Below, one piece after another: positions 34,911 to 44,516 of a DNA stretch of 64,000 nucleotides; the stretch's first letter is position 1; each line of letters begins with the position of its first letter. The position numbers were made by a program, and so were the translations under genes. This DNA is from Staphylococcus sp. MI 10-1553 (lineage in GTDB: Bacteria > Bacillota > Bacilli > Staphylococcales > Staphylococcaceae): contig NZ_CP048279.1 of assembly GCF_010365305.1 (NCBI RefSeq), positions 2,046,001-2,110,000 on the forward strand. The letters run 5' to 3'. Under the pieces are notes generated by a model. It was not told the DNA's origin. It saw nothing but the letters and a program-made list of their open reading frames with translations, and searched no databases.

Positions 34911-36680
34911 CTACAGCTCTCTTTCTAAAGGATTTTTTATGTCTATTTGCACGTATTGTTTTACTTTTTGTTTCATTCTCATATTAAGTAAAGCTTTTAC
35001 GGTCATCTTGTCACCAAATAAAATACGCTTCAACGCAGCTGCATGTGCACGTGTCGGATCAATGGCTGCCTCGATTTCATCTGCTGCGATAGCATACAAT
35101 GTCATTTCGTCAATTTGATGCACATGATGGAAATGATGAATCAATGTACCGAGCTGATTTTGAATAACTGCATGTTGAAACTTCGCAATGACGGCTTCAA
35201 TCTCATCACTCACTAAACTGTCGTTCGTAATTTCAAAATCAGGGACGGTTTGTTTTAATGTTTCAGGATAAATACGTGAACCACCTAAATCACGTACAAT
35301 AAACGACAGGGTCTCATTTTCTTTATCAATTTGCAGAATCGTATTTTGTTGATGCGCTTCTAACGCGATTCCGTATTGTTGAATATACGCAATGAGTGGC
35401 GGAATGAGTGCTTCCATGTATTGACGCATGAACTGTTGTATCGTTTGCGTATTGATTTCCCCGTAAAGATACTCAATCAAACTATCGACGACTACTTGGC
35501 CATCTACAGGGTTCACTTGCGTCAGGACAGCCGTCACAAGTTGCGTATCTTCATGTCTATGCACTTCAACTTCAGGCGAATGACGGACAATCATCGCAAA
35601 TTGACGTGCCAAATCCGCTTCCACATCAATATGTGCACCATACGGTTCACTCGCAACAGACAGGGTCGGATAAATGTCTAACATGTCTTGTAATTGATAA
35701 CTGAGTTTAGGACCATCTACCGTCGTCACAGTCGAAACGGTACGCACGGCACTCGTCGCTTGAACGTTTACAGGCAATTTCACATGATATGGATATTGCA
35801 GTAAGCGCATCGTTCTAAATGATAAAGTCGCTTTCGAATCTACTGTAAATGGGGTTGGAATGACGTCATGTTGCGCTATCATTATTTTAAACCGCGCTGT
35901 AATCACGTTTGTATATTGCCATGGATGAACGAGCATGATTCGATAATCATCCAACGTCCCTTCATACATTTGCATCCACTGTCTTAATTGACTTTTCTTA
36001 TCTGGGAACATCTTTCTCAATACAAAATCCTCTTCGCCAGTCATCGTCGTACTTTTTAATAAATCTTTACGTACGAGTACAATTTTTAATGGAATGATTT
36101 TCATAAATTCTGGCGCATATTGTTGAATTTCATTCGTATTGAGTGGTAATTTCGTCTTCGTTAATGGATGTGACGGATGCCCTTCCCACACCATTCCTTC
36201 CGTGTAGCCAAGCACTGAAAATAATTCATCACCATTCATATGATTTAACCATGCGATAAAGTTGAGCGTATCTGGCATGCGCGAAAATTTCAACGAATGT
36301 CGCATCACGCGTTCTCGTTGACGCAGTTGTTGATAGCTCAGTTCAAGACCGAGACGACTATGTAGTAACTCTTCAACCAATTGATTATGAAATGTTATTC
36401 CAAAATGTGCGCCTAAAACCTCTATCAATTGTTCTACTGTTTCAATCGTGACGTCCTCTGTGCCAACACGATAAACAATAGGACCGCTCAATTCGAGTTG
36501 ATATAACGTACTAATCGTCTCATATTGAACTGTTAACACATGTTGATGATATTGAATAACGACTTGTTTTTGTTTGTATTGAAGTTGTGTCTTTTCAGGA
36601 AATAATTGTTCTTTCATACATGCGATGAGCATCCGATATTGAATATTTTGATCTGCATTCAGTTTATGGTTGAGTGTCAT
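34911..36680 (-). CDS. sfaB: NRPS-independent siderophore synthetase SfaB (IucA/IucC family)
   Basis: A 589-aa NIS synthetase that joins the second citrate to the citryl-ornithine intermediate in staphyloferrin A synthesis. Family signatures: GHPSHPLTKTKLPL, LVHPWQYTNVI, KLPVNVQATSAVRTVS, ALEAHQQNTILQ and IVRDLGGSRIYPE. The ATG at 36680 has GGAGG 11 bases upstream; an in-frame ATG six codons earlier overlaps that site. It overlaps the end of sfaA by 17 bases. Confidence 0.95.
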   Translation of the reverse strand: MTLNHKLNADQNIQYRMLIACMKEQLFPEKTQLQYKQKQVVIQYHQHVLTVQYETISTLYQLELSGPIVYRVGTEDVTIETVEQLIEVLGAHFGITFHNQLVEELLHSRLGLELSYQQLRQRERVMRHSLKFSRMPDTLNFIAWLNHMNGDELFSVLGYTEGMVWEGHPSHPLTKTKLPLNTNEIQQYAPEFMKIIPLKIVLVRKDLLKSTTMTGEEDFVLRKMFPDKKSQLRQWMQMYEGTLDDYRIMLVHPWQYTNVITARFKIMIAQHDVIPTPFTVDSKATLSFRTMRLLQYPYHVKLPVNVQATSAVRTVSTVTTVDGPKLSYQLQDMLDIYPTLSVASEPYGAHIDVEADLARQFAMIVRHSPEVEVHRHEDTQLVTAVLTQVNPVDGQVVVDSLIEYLYGEINTQTIQQFMRQYMEALIPPLIAYIQQYGIALEAHQQNTILQIDKENETLSFIVRDLGGSRIYPETLKQTVPDFEITNDSLVSDEIEAVIAKFQHAVIQNQLGTLIHHFHHVHQIDEMTLYAIAADEIEAAIDPTRAHAAALKRILFGDKMTVKALLNMRMKQKVKQYVQIDIKNPLEREL

Positions 36681-37848
36681 GAACTGTCTTGCCTCCATTC
36701 ATCTTAAAATTTGTCAAAAAGCCTAAAATTGCAATGATGGTCGTCGCGCCACCCATGACTAAAAAGGTCGTCGTGATACCAATCAACTCTGTAAAATAAC
36801 TGAGCAACATCGCTCCAAATGGAATCATCCCTCTATCCATCATAATGACGCTTAAAATCTTACCTCTGCTCTCTTGTTCGACATCGTTTTGAAAATAGAT
36901 ACGATTCGTCGTCCGTGCAAACTGACCAAAGAGCCCGACGAAAAAAATCATTAAAAATAAGCCAATTTCGCCAAGTGGGTATAATAAAAGTAATGCAATA
37001 CCAAACAATATTGAACTAAGGTAATAGCAATTGTCAGTTGAAAATTTTTGTAATACATAAGGAATCGTGAGCGTCGCCAAAACGCCACCTATCGCACTCA
37101 CTGTCATCGCTGTACCAAATACCGATGCACTATTAGGATATACCTCGTCTGTTAAAATCGGTAACATTGTGGTATAAGAATAACCCATCGCCATAATGAG
37201 AAGTGACGTCATAAAAATTCTTCTCCCTTGCAAATGCAGTTTAAAATATTGCATCACGACAGCTAATGAGAATTGCTTGTTTTTGACTGGTTTGACGACT
37301 GCAAGTTTTAACGGAATACTTGAAACGAGTGCAAGTGCATAACAAATCGTTTGTACTACAAATGCAATTGGCACATCATATGCTGCAATGATAAAGCCCG
37401 CCACAGCAGGTCCGATTGAACGACAAACATTTAATAAAAAGGAATGATATGAAACAGCTTTAGAAACAGTAAGTCTTTCGGAGATGTCAGGTAGTACAGC
37501 TTGTCTTACCGGTGTTTCAACGGCACTCATACAGCCGCGCAAACAGGCGTATATGTATAAATAAAGCATGGGTATTTCATTCATGAACAATACACATACC
37601 GTTAAAGTACCTGTAATGACCATCGAACTCGTCACTGTCATTTTAATCAATGTTGAACGACGGTAACGATCAGCAAAACTGCCTGCCCATAAACTTAAAA
37701 TGAAAATCGGTGCAAGTCTAAAGAAGTTGATGAGTGCAAGGTCCATTGGGTTTTCATTGAGTTGATAAGCATACCAGTTGAGTGCAATTTGACCAATCCA
37801 ATTCCCTAAAAATAGTAAAAAGGTACTCGGAAAAAACCATTTTGCCAA
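36664..37848 (-). CDS. sfaA: staphyloferrin A exporter SfaA (MFS)
   Basis: A major facilitator of about 394 aa and 12 helices, first gene of sfaABC, which exports the siderophore. Motif A-like SLWAGSFADRYRRSTLIK is present. The frame is open to an ATG at 37950, but that would cross the promoter, Fur box and sfaD start. AAGAAGGTG six bases before a TTG at 37848 (MAKWFFPSTFLLFLGNW) is the best start; a GTG at 37857 is the alternative. Confidence 0.9.
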   Translation of the reverse strand: MAKWFFPSTFLLFLGNWIGQIALNWYAYQLNENPMDLALINFFRLAPIFILSLWAGSFADRYRRSTLIKMTVTSSMVITGTLTVCVLFMNEIPMLYLYIYACLRGCMSAVETPVRQAVLPDISERLTVSKAVSYHSFLLNVCRSIGPAVAGFIIAAYDVPIAFVVQTICYALALVSSIPLKLAVVKPVKNKQFSLAVVMQYFKLHLQGRRIFMTSLLIMAMGYSYTTMLPILTDEVYPNSASVFGTAMTVSAIGGVLATLTIPYVLQKFSTDNCYYLSSILFGIALLLLYPLGEIGLFLMIFFVGLFGQFARTTNRIYFQNDVEQESRGKILSVIMMDRGMIPFGAMLLSYFTELIGITTTFLVMGGATTIIAILGFLTNFKMNGGKTVHDTQP

Positions 37849-37866
37849 AATATTCACCTTCTTTAA

Positions 37867-37926
37867 TTGATAATGATTCTCATTTCCGATATTATGGATT
37901 ATACGAATCCTTTTCGTATTTGTAAA
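37867..37926. promoter_or_regulatory. divergent sfaA/sfaD promoters with Fur box
   Basis: sfaA (minus): TTTACA at 37921-37926, 17 bases, TATAAT at 37898-37903. sfaD (plus): TTGATA at 37867-37872, 17 bases, TATTAT at 37890-37895. The Fur box TGATAATGATTCTCA (37868-37882, matching the 7-1-7 consensus except one or two bases) covers the sfaD -35 and lies just downstream of the sfaA -10, so one Fur dimer site can block both. Confidence 0.8.
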
Positions 37927-37948
37927 ATAAAATGAATGAGGTGTCGTC

Positions 37949-39916
37949 ATGAAAACGGAACAAAATCATCTGAGTATGATAGAGAAAGACTTTACAAAAG
38001 ATGAAATGGAAAATTATCAAACAGTTCTCCAATTTGATTCGAACTGGGCTACACAATTTAAACGACATATTTTAGTAGGTCGTGACAAAATCACTGCACG
38101 ACTTGTGGCATCACTGTATCGTGAAAACTTGGTCGGAAGTTATACCAATAGCACGTTTGTTCAAGCAGAGCAGTTAGAGCATTCTGCAATTTCATCCGGC
38201 GAACTATTAATGATTCACTTTACATATGGCCCGCTCACGTTATATGCCCGTGTCATCGGTCATCACGCATTTAACCGCGTTGATGTGACAGGACCGTTTT
38301 ATTGGAGAACACCAGATGGAGAGGACCGTCGCGTATTGCATCCTAACGAAGTACTCGATGTCATCATTAATGAAGACACACAATATCAAGGAGCAGCCGC
38401 AGAACAATTTCGTGATGATATGGAGAATAGTGCCGCACATATGACGCTGGCGCTGAGTTACCAAGCACTACATCCATTAAAAGACGCGTCATCATTACTT
38501 GATTATATAGAAGCACAAGATGATCCTTACTTAACTTCTGAGCAACTCGTTGTCGAAGGACATCCGTTACATCCAGGTGCAAAATTGCGTAAAGGCATGT
38601 CAGCACAAGAAACAATTGATTACTCATCAGAATATCAACATACGATGCCGATGCAGTTCATACTCCTTCATCGTGATGTCGCACGTACAATGGTACAACA
38701 AGGCACATATGCAGAAGTAGTCTATCATGCATTTGACGGGTTGAAGTCAGTTGCACAACAAGCGATAGGTACGCATGCCAAGTTAGAAGATTATATGCCT
38801 TTAATCGTTCACCCTTGGCAATATGAACATATTATTCGCACAGAATACCAACACGAACTTGATACAAAAGCAATCATCCCGTTAGATTATACAAAATCAT
38901 ATTATGCAGGATTGTCATTCCGCACATTAATGCCTAAAAAGCCTGACGTTTCACCACATATTAAACTTTCAACTAACGTGCATATTACAGGCGAAATCCG
39001 AACTCTGTCAGAACAGACGACACATAACGGGCCTTTAATGACCAACATTTTGACCGCCATTTCAGCACAAGATACACTTTTCAACAACGTCCCAACTTCT
39101 CCAGTACCTGAAATTGCCGGTGCGCACTTTTATCTATCGAAAGACAGTCAACCAGATGAACAAGAACAACGCAGTGAACAATTAGGGACGCTATTTAGAC
39201 AAAATATTTATGACATGATCGACAGTGATAGCCTGCCACTCATCCCATCAAGTCTTGTCGTCACACATCCAGAAACAACGCGTCCACTCATTGTCGAATT
39301 GGTTGAACGTTTTGGCCAATCAAGTAAAGATACAACAGACATCGACACACGTGCACAGTGGTTTAAAGCATATGCCGCTTCACTCATTGATTACGTCGTG
39401 CCACTATTAGTTAAATACGGTATCGCATTAGAAGCCCATTTACAAAACACTATCGCTATATTTGAACCAAGTACTGGTGCCTTTTCACATATGCTCATCC
39501 GTGACTTTGAAGGCTTACGCATCGATGCAGAACAATTAGCACAAATGGGTTATGATACGGCACATTTCCATGAAAAATCACGTATTTTAACGAAGAGTCA
39601 AACGTCTGTATTCAACAAAGCCTTTTACTCAACAATTCAAAATCATCTCGGTGAACTCGTCGCAGCACTCGCACGTTTTTATAATGATGCTGCACTTGAA
39701 AACACGTTATGGTCTATCGTTCGTCAACAAATCGAACAATGTTTTGCAAAGCTTGAAGCGGCTGACATTGATCCACAACGTTTAGCTCATATGCAAGACA
39801 TATTCTTTAATGAAACGATTGATTATAAATGTGTGACAACGATGCGTTTACTAGATAAAGCACATGAATATACGTACGTTAAAGTTGACAATCCTCTTTC
39901 AAAATTAATAATTTAA
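37949..39916 (+). CDS. sfaD: NRPS-independent siderophore synthetase SfaD (IucA/IucC family)
   Basis: A 655-aa NIS synthetase that condenses citrate with D-ornithine, the first step of staphyloferrin A synthesis. Signatures: GHPLHPGAKLRKGM, IVHPWQYEHIIRTEY, KLSTNVHITGEIRTLS, ALEAHLQNTIA and LIRDFEGLRI. GAGGTG precedes the ATG. It is divergent from sfaABC, the same arrangement as in S. aureus, and shares the Fur-controlled intergenic region. Confidence 0.96.
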   Translation: MKTEQNHLSMIEKDFTKDEMENYQTVLQFDSNWATQFKRHILVGRDKITARLVASLYRENLVGSYTNSTFVQAEQLEHSAISSGELLMIHFTYGPLTLYARVIGHHAFNRVDVTGPFYWRTPDGEDRRVLHPNEVLDVIINEDTQYQGAAAEQFRDDMENSAAHMTLALSYQALHPLKDASSLLDYIEAQDDPYLTSEQLVVEGHPLHPGAKLRKGMSAQETIDYSSEYQHTMPMQFILLHRDVARTMVQQGTYAEVVYHAFDGLKSVAQQAIGTHAKLEDYMPLIVHPWQYEHIIRTEYQHELDTKAIIPLDYTKSYYAGLSFRTLMPKKPDVSPHIKLSTNVHITGEIRTLSEQTTHNGPLMTNILTAISAQDTLFNNVPTSPVPEIAGAHFYLSKDSQPDEQEQRSEQLGTLFRQNIYDMIDSDSLPLIPSSLVVTHPETTRPLIVELVERFGQSSKDTTDIDTRAQWFKAYAASLIDYVVPLLVKYGIALEAHLQNTIAIFEPSTGAFSHMLIRDFEGLRIDAEQLAQMGYDTAHFHEKSRILTKSQTSVFNKAFYSTIQNHLGELVAALARFYNDAALENTLWSIVRQQIEQCFAKLEAADIDPQRLAHMQDIFFNETIDYKCVTTMRLLDKAHEYTYVKVDNPLSKLII

Positions 39917-40026
39917 AAAATGAGGTAGGCATGTTTCTTTCAAAGATTGAGTCAAAAGCATTTCTTATCCTATGTAATTGTATTAAAATAGCTTATAGAC
40001 AAAAATTACATTTGAGGAGAATGACT

Positions 40027-41172
40027 ATGACAATCATGCGTACCTTAACGTTTATGTTAAGTATTTTTATCGTAGGAATGGTTGAAATGGTTGTCGCTGG
40101 CATTATGAATCTGATGAGCACAGATTTAAATATATCAGAAGCATGGATTGGTCAACTCGTGACAATTTATGCTTTTACTTTTGCTTTAACAGGTCCTATT
40201 TTAGTGAAACTTACCGAAAAATATTCACCTAAAAGTGTGTTACTGTCAGCGATTGCCTTTTTCGTGATAGGAAATCTGATGATCGCACTATCCCCTAACT
40301 TTACGATTTTAATTATCGGTCGTATCATTTCGTCAGCTGCTGCTGCATTGATCGTAGTTAAAATACTTTCCACAACTGTCGTATTAGCGCGACCTGAAAA
40401 CCGTGGTAAAATGTTAGGCATTGTGTATACAGGATTTAGCGCATCCAACGTATTCGGCGTTCCTATTGGTACATTAATTGGCGATTGGGCAGGATGGCGT
40501 TTTACATTTGGGCTGATTATCTTAGTTGGATTGATTGCAGGCGTACTGCTCACGGTTTACTTGCCAAAAGAAGTGAAATCATCCCCACAGACAACGCGTA
40601 ATCGCACCAGCCGAATTTTAGACAAGGGAGAAGTGACGAAACTCCTATCGATTACTTTTATATTATTAACAGCGAATTCAGTGGCTTATATATACATTAA
40701 TCCACTTATTTTATCTGGCGGACATAACATCCAATTTGTCTCCCTCGCCCTACTGATTATCGGTATCGCGGGTATGCTTGGGACATCTATGGGTGGTTTC
40801 TTTACGGATAAACTGTCATTTAAAACATGGTTGTTAGTGAGTGGTGGTGCCTTTGTCATTGTCATGCTCGTTTTAAATCAACTTTGGACAGCATCCACAA
40901 TTTTACTGATTGCTTTATTCATTTGGCATATCATTCAGTGGAGTACCAATCCAGCGGTACAATCCGGGCTCATTGATCAAGTAGAAGGCGATAACAGTCA
41001 AGTGATGAGTTGGAACATGTCCGCGTTAAATGCGGGTATCGGTTTTGGTGCCTTGCTCGGTGGTTTAATCGTGTCACATATTGATTTACATGCGACGATT
41101 TATTTTGCTGCCGGTATGGGCTTCATCGGCTTTATCATTATCTTGATGTTGAAGAAAAAACGCGTTGCCTAG
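40027..41172 (+). CDS. MFS transporter (DHA1-type, 12 TM), substrate unknown
   Basis: A 381-aa exporter-like major facilitator. Motif D-like start MLSIFIVGMVEMVVAGIMNLMSTDLNISEAWIGQL, motif A around TEKYSPKSVLL and RPENRGKMLGIVYTGFSASNVFGVPIGTLIGDWAGWR are seen. The start ATG at 40027 follows AGGAG by seven bases; the longer frame to 39931 lacks a site. It lies 110 bases after sfaD with no obvious terminator between, so readthrough from the siderophore operon is possible. A shared terminator with asp23 follows. Confidence 0.85.
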   Translation: MTIMRTLTFMLSIFIVGMVEMVVAGIMNLMSTDLNISEAWIGQLVTIYAFTFALTGPILVKLTEKYSPKSVLLSAIAFFVIGNLMIALSPNFTILIIGRIISSAAAALIVVKILSTTVVLARPENRGKMLGIVYTGFSASNVFGVPIGTLIGDWAGWRFTFGLIILVGLIAGVLLTVYLPKEVKSSPQTTRNRTSRILDKGEVTKLLSITFILLTANSVAYIYINPLILSGGHNIQFVSLALLIIGIAGMLGTSMGGFFTDKLSFKTWLLVSGGAFVIVMLVLNQLWTASTILLIALFIWHIIQWSTNPAVQSGLIDQVEGDNSQVMSWNMSALNAGIGFGALLGGLIVSHIDLHATIYFAAGMGFIGFIIILMLKKKRVA

Positions 41173-41266
41173 ATTTGATAGAAAAACACATGATTGGTCT
41201 TGATTGCTAGCATGGATTCGCTTTGCCAACTTGCAGGAAAACGTCGTTATAAGCATACTGAACCTA

Positions 41267-41312
41267 AAAAATGGAGGCATACGCTATATTACAGCGTACA
41301 CCTCCATTTTTA
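41267..41312. terminator. bidirectional terminator between the MFS gene and asp23
   Basis: AAAATGGAGG.TACGC and GCGTA.CCTCCATTTT form a long stem with A and T tracts outside. It serves both converging genes. Confidence 0.85.
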
Positions 41313-41316
41313 ATTA

Positions 41317-41808
41317 TTATTGTAAACCTTTATTTTCGTTTTGGTCTCTATTTTTTTCATTTTTTTGTTGCCATTCTTTACGTGTCATCACGTCATCAAC
41401 TTGCATATTTACTTCAACAACATCTAAACCTGTAATATGTTTGACTTGTTCTTTGATTAATTCAGTTACTTTACGGAAAATTTTAGGTGCTGATTCACCA
41501 TATTCTAAAATTACTTTTAAGTCGATGGCTGCTTGTTTTTCGCCGACTTCTGCAGATACACCTTGTGTCACATTGTTGCCACCATTGAATGAACCACTAA
41601 TGCTATCGACAAATCCGCCTTTCATATCTAAGATTCCGCGAACTTCACGTGCAGCAATACCAGCGATTTTTTCAACGACTTCATCAGAGAATGTTAAACT
41701 ATTAGAAAATTGTGGCCCTTGATTTTCTTGTGATTGTTGTCTTTCTCTTTCATTTACACCAGTTTCTTTATTGTAATTTTCTTTTGCTTTGTTATTTTCT
41801 ACAGCCAT
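41317..41808 (-). CDS. asp23: alkaline shock protein 23 (Asp23/YloU family)
   Basis: A 163-aa abundant envelope-stress protein. The N-terminus is polar ([22 protein letters not shown]), and the DUF322 core runs [30 protein letters not shown] ... [25 protein letters not shown]. It is anchored at the membrane by AmaP, encoded two genes upstream in the same operon. AAAGGAG precedes the ATG. It is a classic sigma-B marker; the candidate sigma-B promoter is ahead of amaP. Confidence 0.97.
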   Translation of the reverse strand: MAVENNKAKENYNKETGVNERERQQSQENQGPQFSNSLTFSDEVVEKIAGIAAREVRGILDMKGGFVDSISGSFNGGNNVTQGVSAEVGEKQAAIDLKVILEYGESAPKIFRKVTELIKEQVKHITGLDVVEVNMQVDDVMTRKEWQQKNEKNRDQNENKGLQ

Positions 41809-41862
41809 AATTAAAAACTCCTTTATTGTTTATTTTTATTTTCTTTTTTCAGGATTATTGAA

Positions 41863-42108
41863 TCAACTTAACCGATTAAGTAAATTCAAGAAATCTTGCG
41901 TACGATCTTTTATATACCCTACACCAATACCGATTAAACATAACACGATAATTAAAATTGTTTTCCAAAAGCCAAGTGTTAAAAATAAGATGGCAATAAT
42001 GAGGAAGAAGAAAAACCCAATGATACGCCATTTGTAGTTTTGTAATATCTTCGCAAATTGCTCTACTGAATCTCGCTCACTTTGACCATTTCGATTTTCA
42101 TTAGACAT
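41863..42108 (-). CDS. DUF2273 small membrane protein of the asp23 operon
   Basis: An 81-aa protein with two adjacent membrane segments (about residues 30-48 and 51-68; FFFLIIAILFLTLGFWKTILIIVLCLIGIGVGYI) flanked by charged tails. It matches DUF2273, always found between amaP and asp23 in staphylococci. GGAGGGG precedes the ATG. It lies 13 bases after amaP. Confidence 0.9.
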   Translation of the reverse strand: MSNENRNGQSERDSVEQFAKILQNYKWRIIGFFFFLIIAILFLTLGFWKTILIIVLCLIGIGVGYIKDRTQDFLNLLNRLS

Positions 42109-42120
42109 AGGACCCCTCCT

Positions 42121-42663
42121 TTACACCACACGTGGACCATTGTCTCGTTTTTGGTCACGCACATTGACTTTTACAGTTTTAACATGTAATTCAGAAAAGC
42201 GTTCAACATTTTCTTTAATATCCACACGTAATTGCTCTACTAACGATTGGACATTCGTCGCTTCTGATGGCACCAGAAAATCCGTTGTGATATCAATAAA
42301 ACTATTATTTTTCTTATTGTATAGTTTTGATACGACATTAGGTTGACGAATGGCATCATATTTCGCAATAGTATCGTAAACAGTATTTTCAATTGATTTG
42401 CGAGAAATGTAAATATGACCATCTTTGTAGTCCTTATACAATCCCGGTTTACGATATGTAGGCTTAAATGCTCTAAAGAAAAGAATTAAACCGATTAAAA
42501 CTAAAAATGCTGCTAATCCTATCAGTAATGGATAAAACCAGTTAAACTGGTAAAAATAGTCTTGGTAACTTTTGATCGGTTTATAATCGATATACATAAA
42601 CAGTAGAAAACCTACAATTATGACAATCAATAGGCCAAGAATAAAATTTTTGATCCGTGTCAT
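42121..42663 (-). CDS. amaP: Asp23 membrane anchor protein AmaP
   Basis: A 180-aa protein with two N-terminal membrane helices (about residues 8-24 and 42-63) and a cytoplasmic Asp23-like domain (HIYISRKSIENTVYDTIAKYDAIRQ ... VKVNVRD). It tethers Asp23 to the membrane. The start at 42663 is eight bases after AGGAGGTGG; the GTG four codons earlier lies within that site. It is the first gene of amaP-DUF2273-asp23. Confidence 0.93.
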   Translation of the reverse strand: MTRIKNFILGLLIVIIVGFLLFMYIDYKPIKSYQDYFYQFNWFYPLLIGLAAFLVLIGLILFFRAFKPTYRKPGLYKDYKDGHIYISRKSIENTVYDTIAKYDAIRQPNVVSKLYNKKNNSFIDITTDFLVPSEATNVQSLVEQLRVDIKENVERFSELHVKTVKVNVRDQKRDNGPRVV

Positions 42664-42703
42664 TACGAATGCCACCTCCTATTCAATTTGTTACATCTTC
42701 TGT

Positions 42704-42728
42704 TTACCCTTAATTTTGTAATAAAAAC
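42704..42728 (-). promoter_or_regulatory. sigma-B-type promoter of the asp23 operon
   Basis: Minus-strand GTTTTT, 13-base spacer, GGGTAA, about 40 bases before amaP. This fits the general-stress consensus GTTT-N13-15-GGGTAW, matching the known sigma-B control of asp23. Confidence 0.75.
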
Positions 42729-42892
42729 TAAAATTTAGTCATATTTTAAAAAATATTTGTGCTTTTGTATCTAAATTATTTCTGCATAATTATGTTTACA
42801 ATTTTTTGCTTAAAAGAAACGTTGAAAAAGATACTGACAGTATTGAATCACAGTCAATCATTTGCAATCCACCTTTTACAATCAGACAACAT

Positions 42893-42937
42893 TGAAAAAG
42901 AAGCGAAACTGTATCTCAACAATTTCACTTCTTCATG
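42893..42937 (-). terminator. terminator of opuD2
   Basis: Minus-strand AGAAGTGAAA and TTTCGCTTCT form a stem (one G-T pair), followed by TTTTC, just after the stop at 42946. Confidence 0.6.
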
Positions 42938-42945
42938 TTTAAAAG

Positions 42946-44460
42946 TTATTTTCTTTTACTTAATCGTGGTCGTTCTGCAGCAAGTGCTTTGAATAGTGAC
43001 CAAACCATAAAGATAATCACAAAGGAAAATGGGAGTGCCGCAATAATTAATAAGTTTTGGATGGCTTGCGTTCCTCCTGTCAGTAACATAATGAGTGCGA
43101 AAAGTGCGAGCATGATGCCCCAACTGACTTTCACCCAACTGCCTGGATAATTGTCACCATTTGTACTGAGCATGCCGAGCACATATGTCGCTGAATCTGC
43201 TGATGTCACAAAGAAAATCATCACGACAACTAATGTGACAATACTCATTACGAAGCCAAATGGGAAATGTTCCAGCGTCGCAAAGGTTGCTGTCTCGATC
43301 GCTTCACCTGCGTTATTCGCAATACCATTATCTTGTAAATAAATGGCTGATGCACCAAATACTGCGAAGAAAATAAAGCAGACGAATGATGGTACGAATA
43401 ACACGCCTACAATAAATTCTTTAATCGTCCGTCCTCTTGAAACACGCGCGATGAAAATACCTACAAATGGCGCCCATGAAATCCACCATGCCCAATAAAA
43501 GACCGTCCAGTTTTGAATCCATTGCGTCTTTTCAGGGTTATTAATCGTTAAACGTAAACTCATGTCGAAAAAGTGTGCAATGTAATTACCTAAACTATTC
43601 GTAAACATGTTCAATATGTAAAGCGTCGGTCCAATGATAAATACAACCACGAGGACTACAAAAGCAAGTATCATGTTAATATTACTTAACATTTTAATCC
43701 CTTTGCTTAGTCCAGACCATGTGGACCAAATAAATAATGCCGTCGCAATAATGATAATCAAAATTTGTGTCGTGAAATTGGCCGGAATGTTAAATAAGAA
43801 ATTTAAGCCCTCACTAATTTGAAGTGCTCCGAAACCTAATGTCGCCGATACACCTGTCACCGTTGCAATAATCGCAAGTATGTCTAACAATTTGCCGAGC
43901 AGTCCTTGCATCCGTTTTTCACCGAACAGTGGTGTTAACGTCGCACTCACTAATCCAGGATAACCTTTATGAAAGTTGAAATACGCAAACGCTAATGCAA
44001 CAATCGCGTAGACCGCCCATGCATGAATACCCCAATGGAAAAAGGCGAATTGTAAACTGTCATCAATAGCCGCTTGCGTTCCCGCTTGATGAATTGGTGT
44101 TGCAGTGTAGGCATGTGAAATCGGTTCAGCTGTCGTCCAAAAGACCAGACCTATCCCCATCCCTGCACTAAACAACATCGCAAACCATGATTTTAATGAA
44201 AACTCAGGCTCTTCCCCTTCTTCACCTAATGTAATCTGACTGTATCTTGAGAAGAGTAAATAAATGCATACCAAGAAAATGGCCAATAACAATAATAAAT
44301 AATACCAGCTAAAATTTTGGCCAATCCAAGTGGTGATAGATTGCGTCGTTTGTTCCATCTGTTTCGGAAAAATCGCGCCAACTAGGACGAATAAACTACA
44401 TAACAGTAATGAAATCCAAAAGACGACACTCACATGTTTCTTTTTCTCTGTTTGTTTCAT
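42946..44460 (-). CDS. opuD2: BCCT-family glycine betaine transporter
   Basis: A 504-aa betaine/choline/carnitine transporter with 12 helices. Family segments are SLKSWFAMLFSAGMGIGLVFWTTAEPISHAY (glycine-rich TM with the sodium or proton site), FAFFHWGIHAWAVYAIVALAFAYF and FYWAWWISWAPFVGIFIARVSRGRTIKEFI (Trp box). It brings in compatible solutes under osmotic stress. GGGGAAG precedes the ATG. The place next to asp23 matches opuD2 of S. aureus. Confidence 0.95.
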   Translation of the reverse strand: MKQTEKKKHVSVVFWISLLLCSLFVLVGAIFPKQMEQTTQSITTWIGQNFSWYYLLLLLAIFLVCIYLLFSRYSQITLGEEGEEPEFSLKSWFAMLFSAGMGIGLVFWTTAEPISHAYTATPIHQAGTQAAIDDSLQFAFFHWGIHAWAVYAIVALAFAYFNFHKGYPGLVSATLTPLFGEKRMQGLLGKLLDILAIIATVTGVSATLGFGALQISEGLNFLFNIPANFTTQILIIIIATALFIWSTWSGLSKGIKMLSNINMILAFVVLVVVFIIGPTLYILNMFTNSLGNYIAHFFDMSLRLTINNPEKTQWIQNWTVFYWAWWISWAPFVGIFIARVSRGRTIKEFIVGVLFVPSFVCFIFFAVFGASAIYLQDNGIANNAGEAIETATFATLEHFPFGFVMSIVTLVVVMIFFVTSADSATYVLGMLSTNGDNYPGSWVKVSWGIMLALFALIMLLTGGTQAIQNLLIIAALPFSFVIIFMVWSLFKALAAERPRLSKRK

Positions 44461-44516
44461 GACTTTAACTTCCCCTTAATCGTTAGTTAAGAGTCATATT
44501 CCCTCTTTTGTTCAAT

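Noticed and set aside
42759..42992. 77-codon open frame between amaP and opuD2
   Set aside because: It crosses the opuD2 terminator and the end of opuD2 on the opposite strand, and has no ribosome site.
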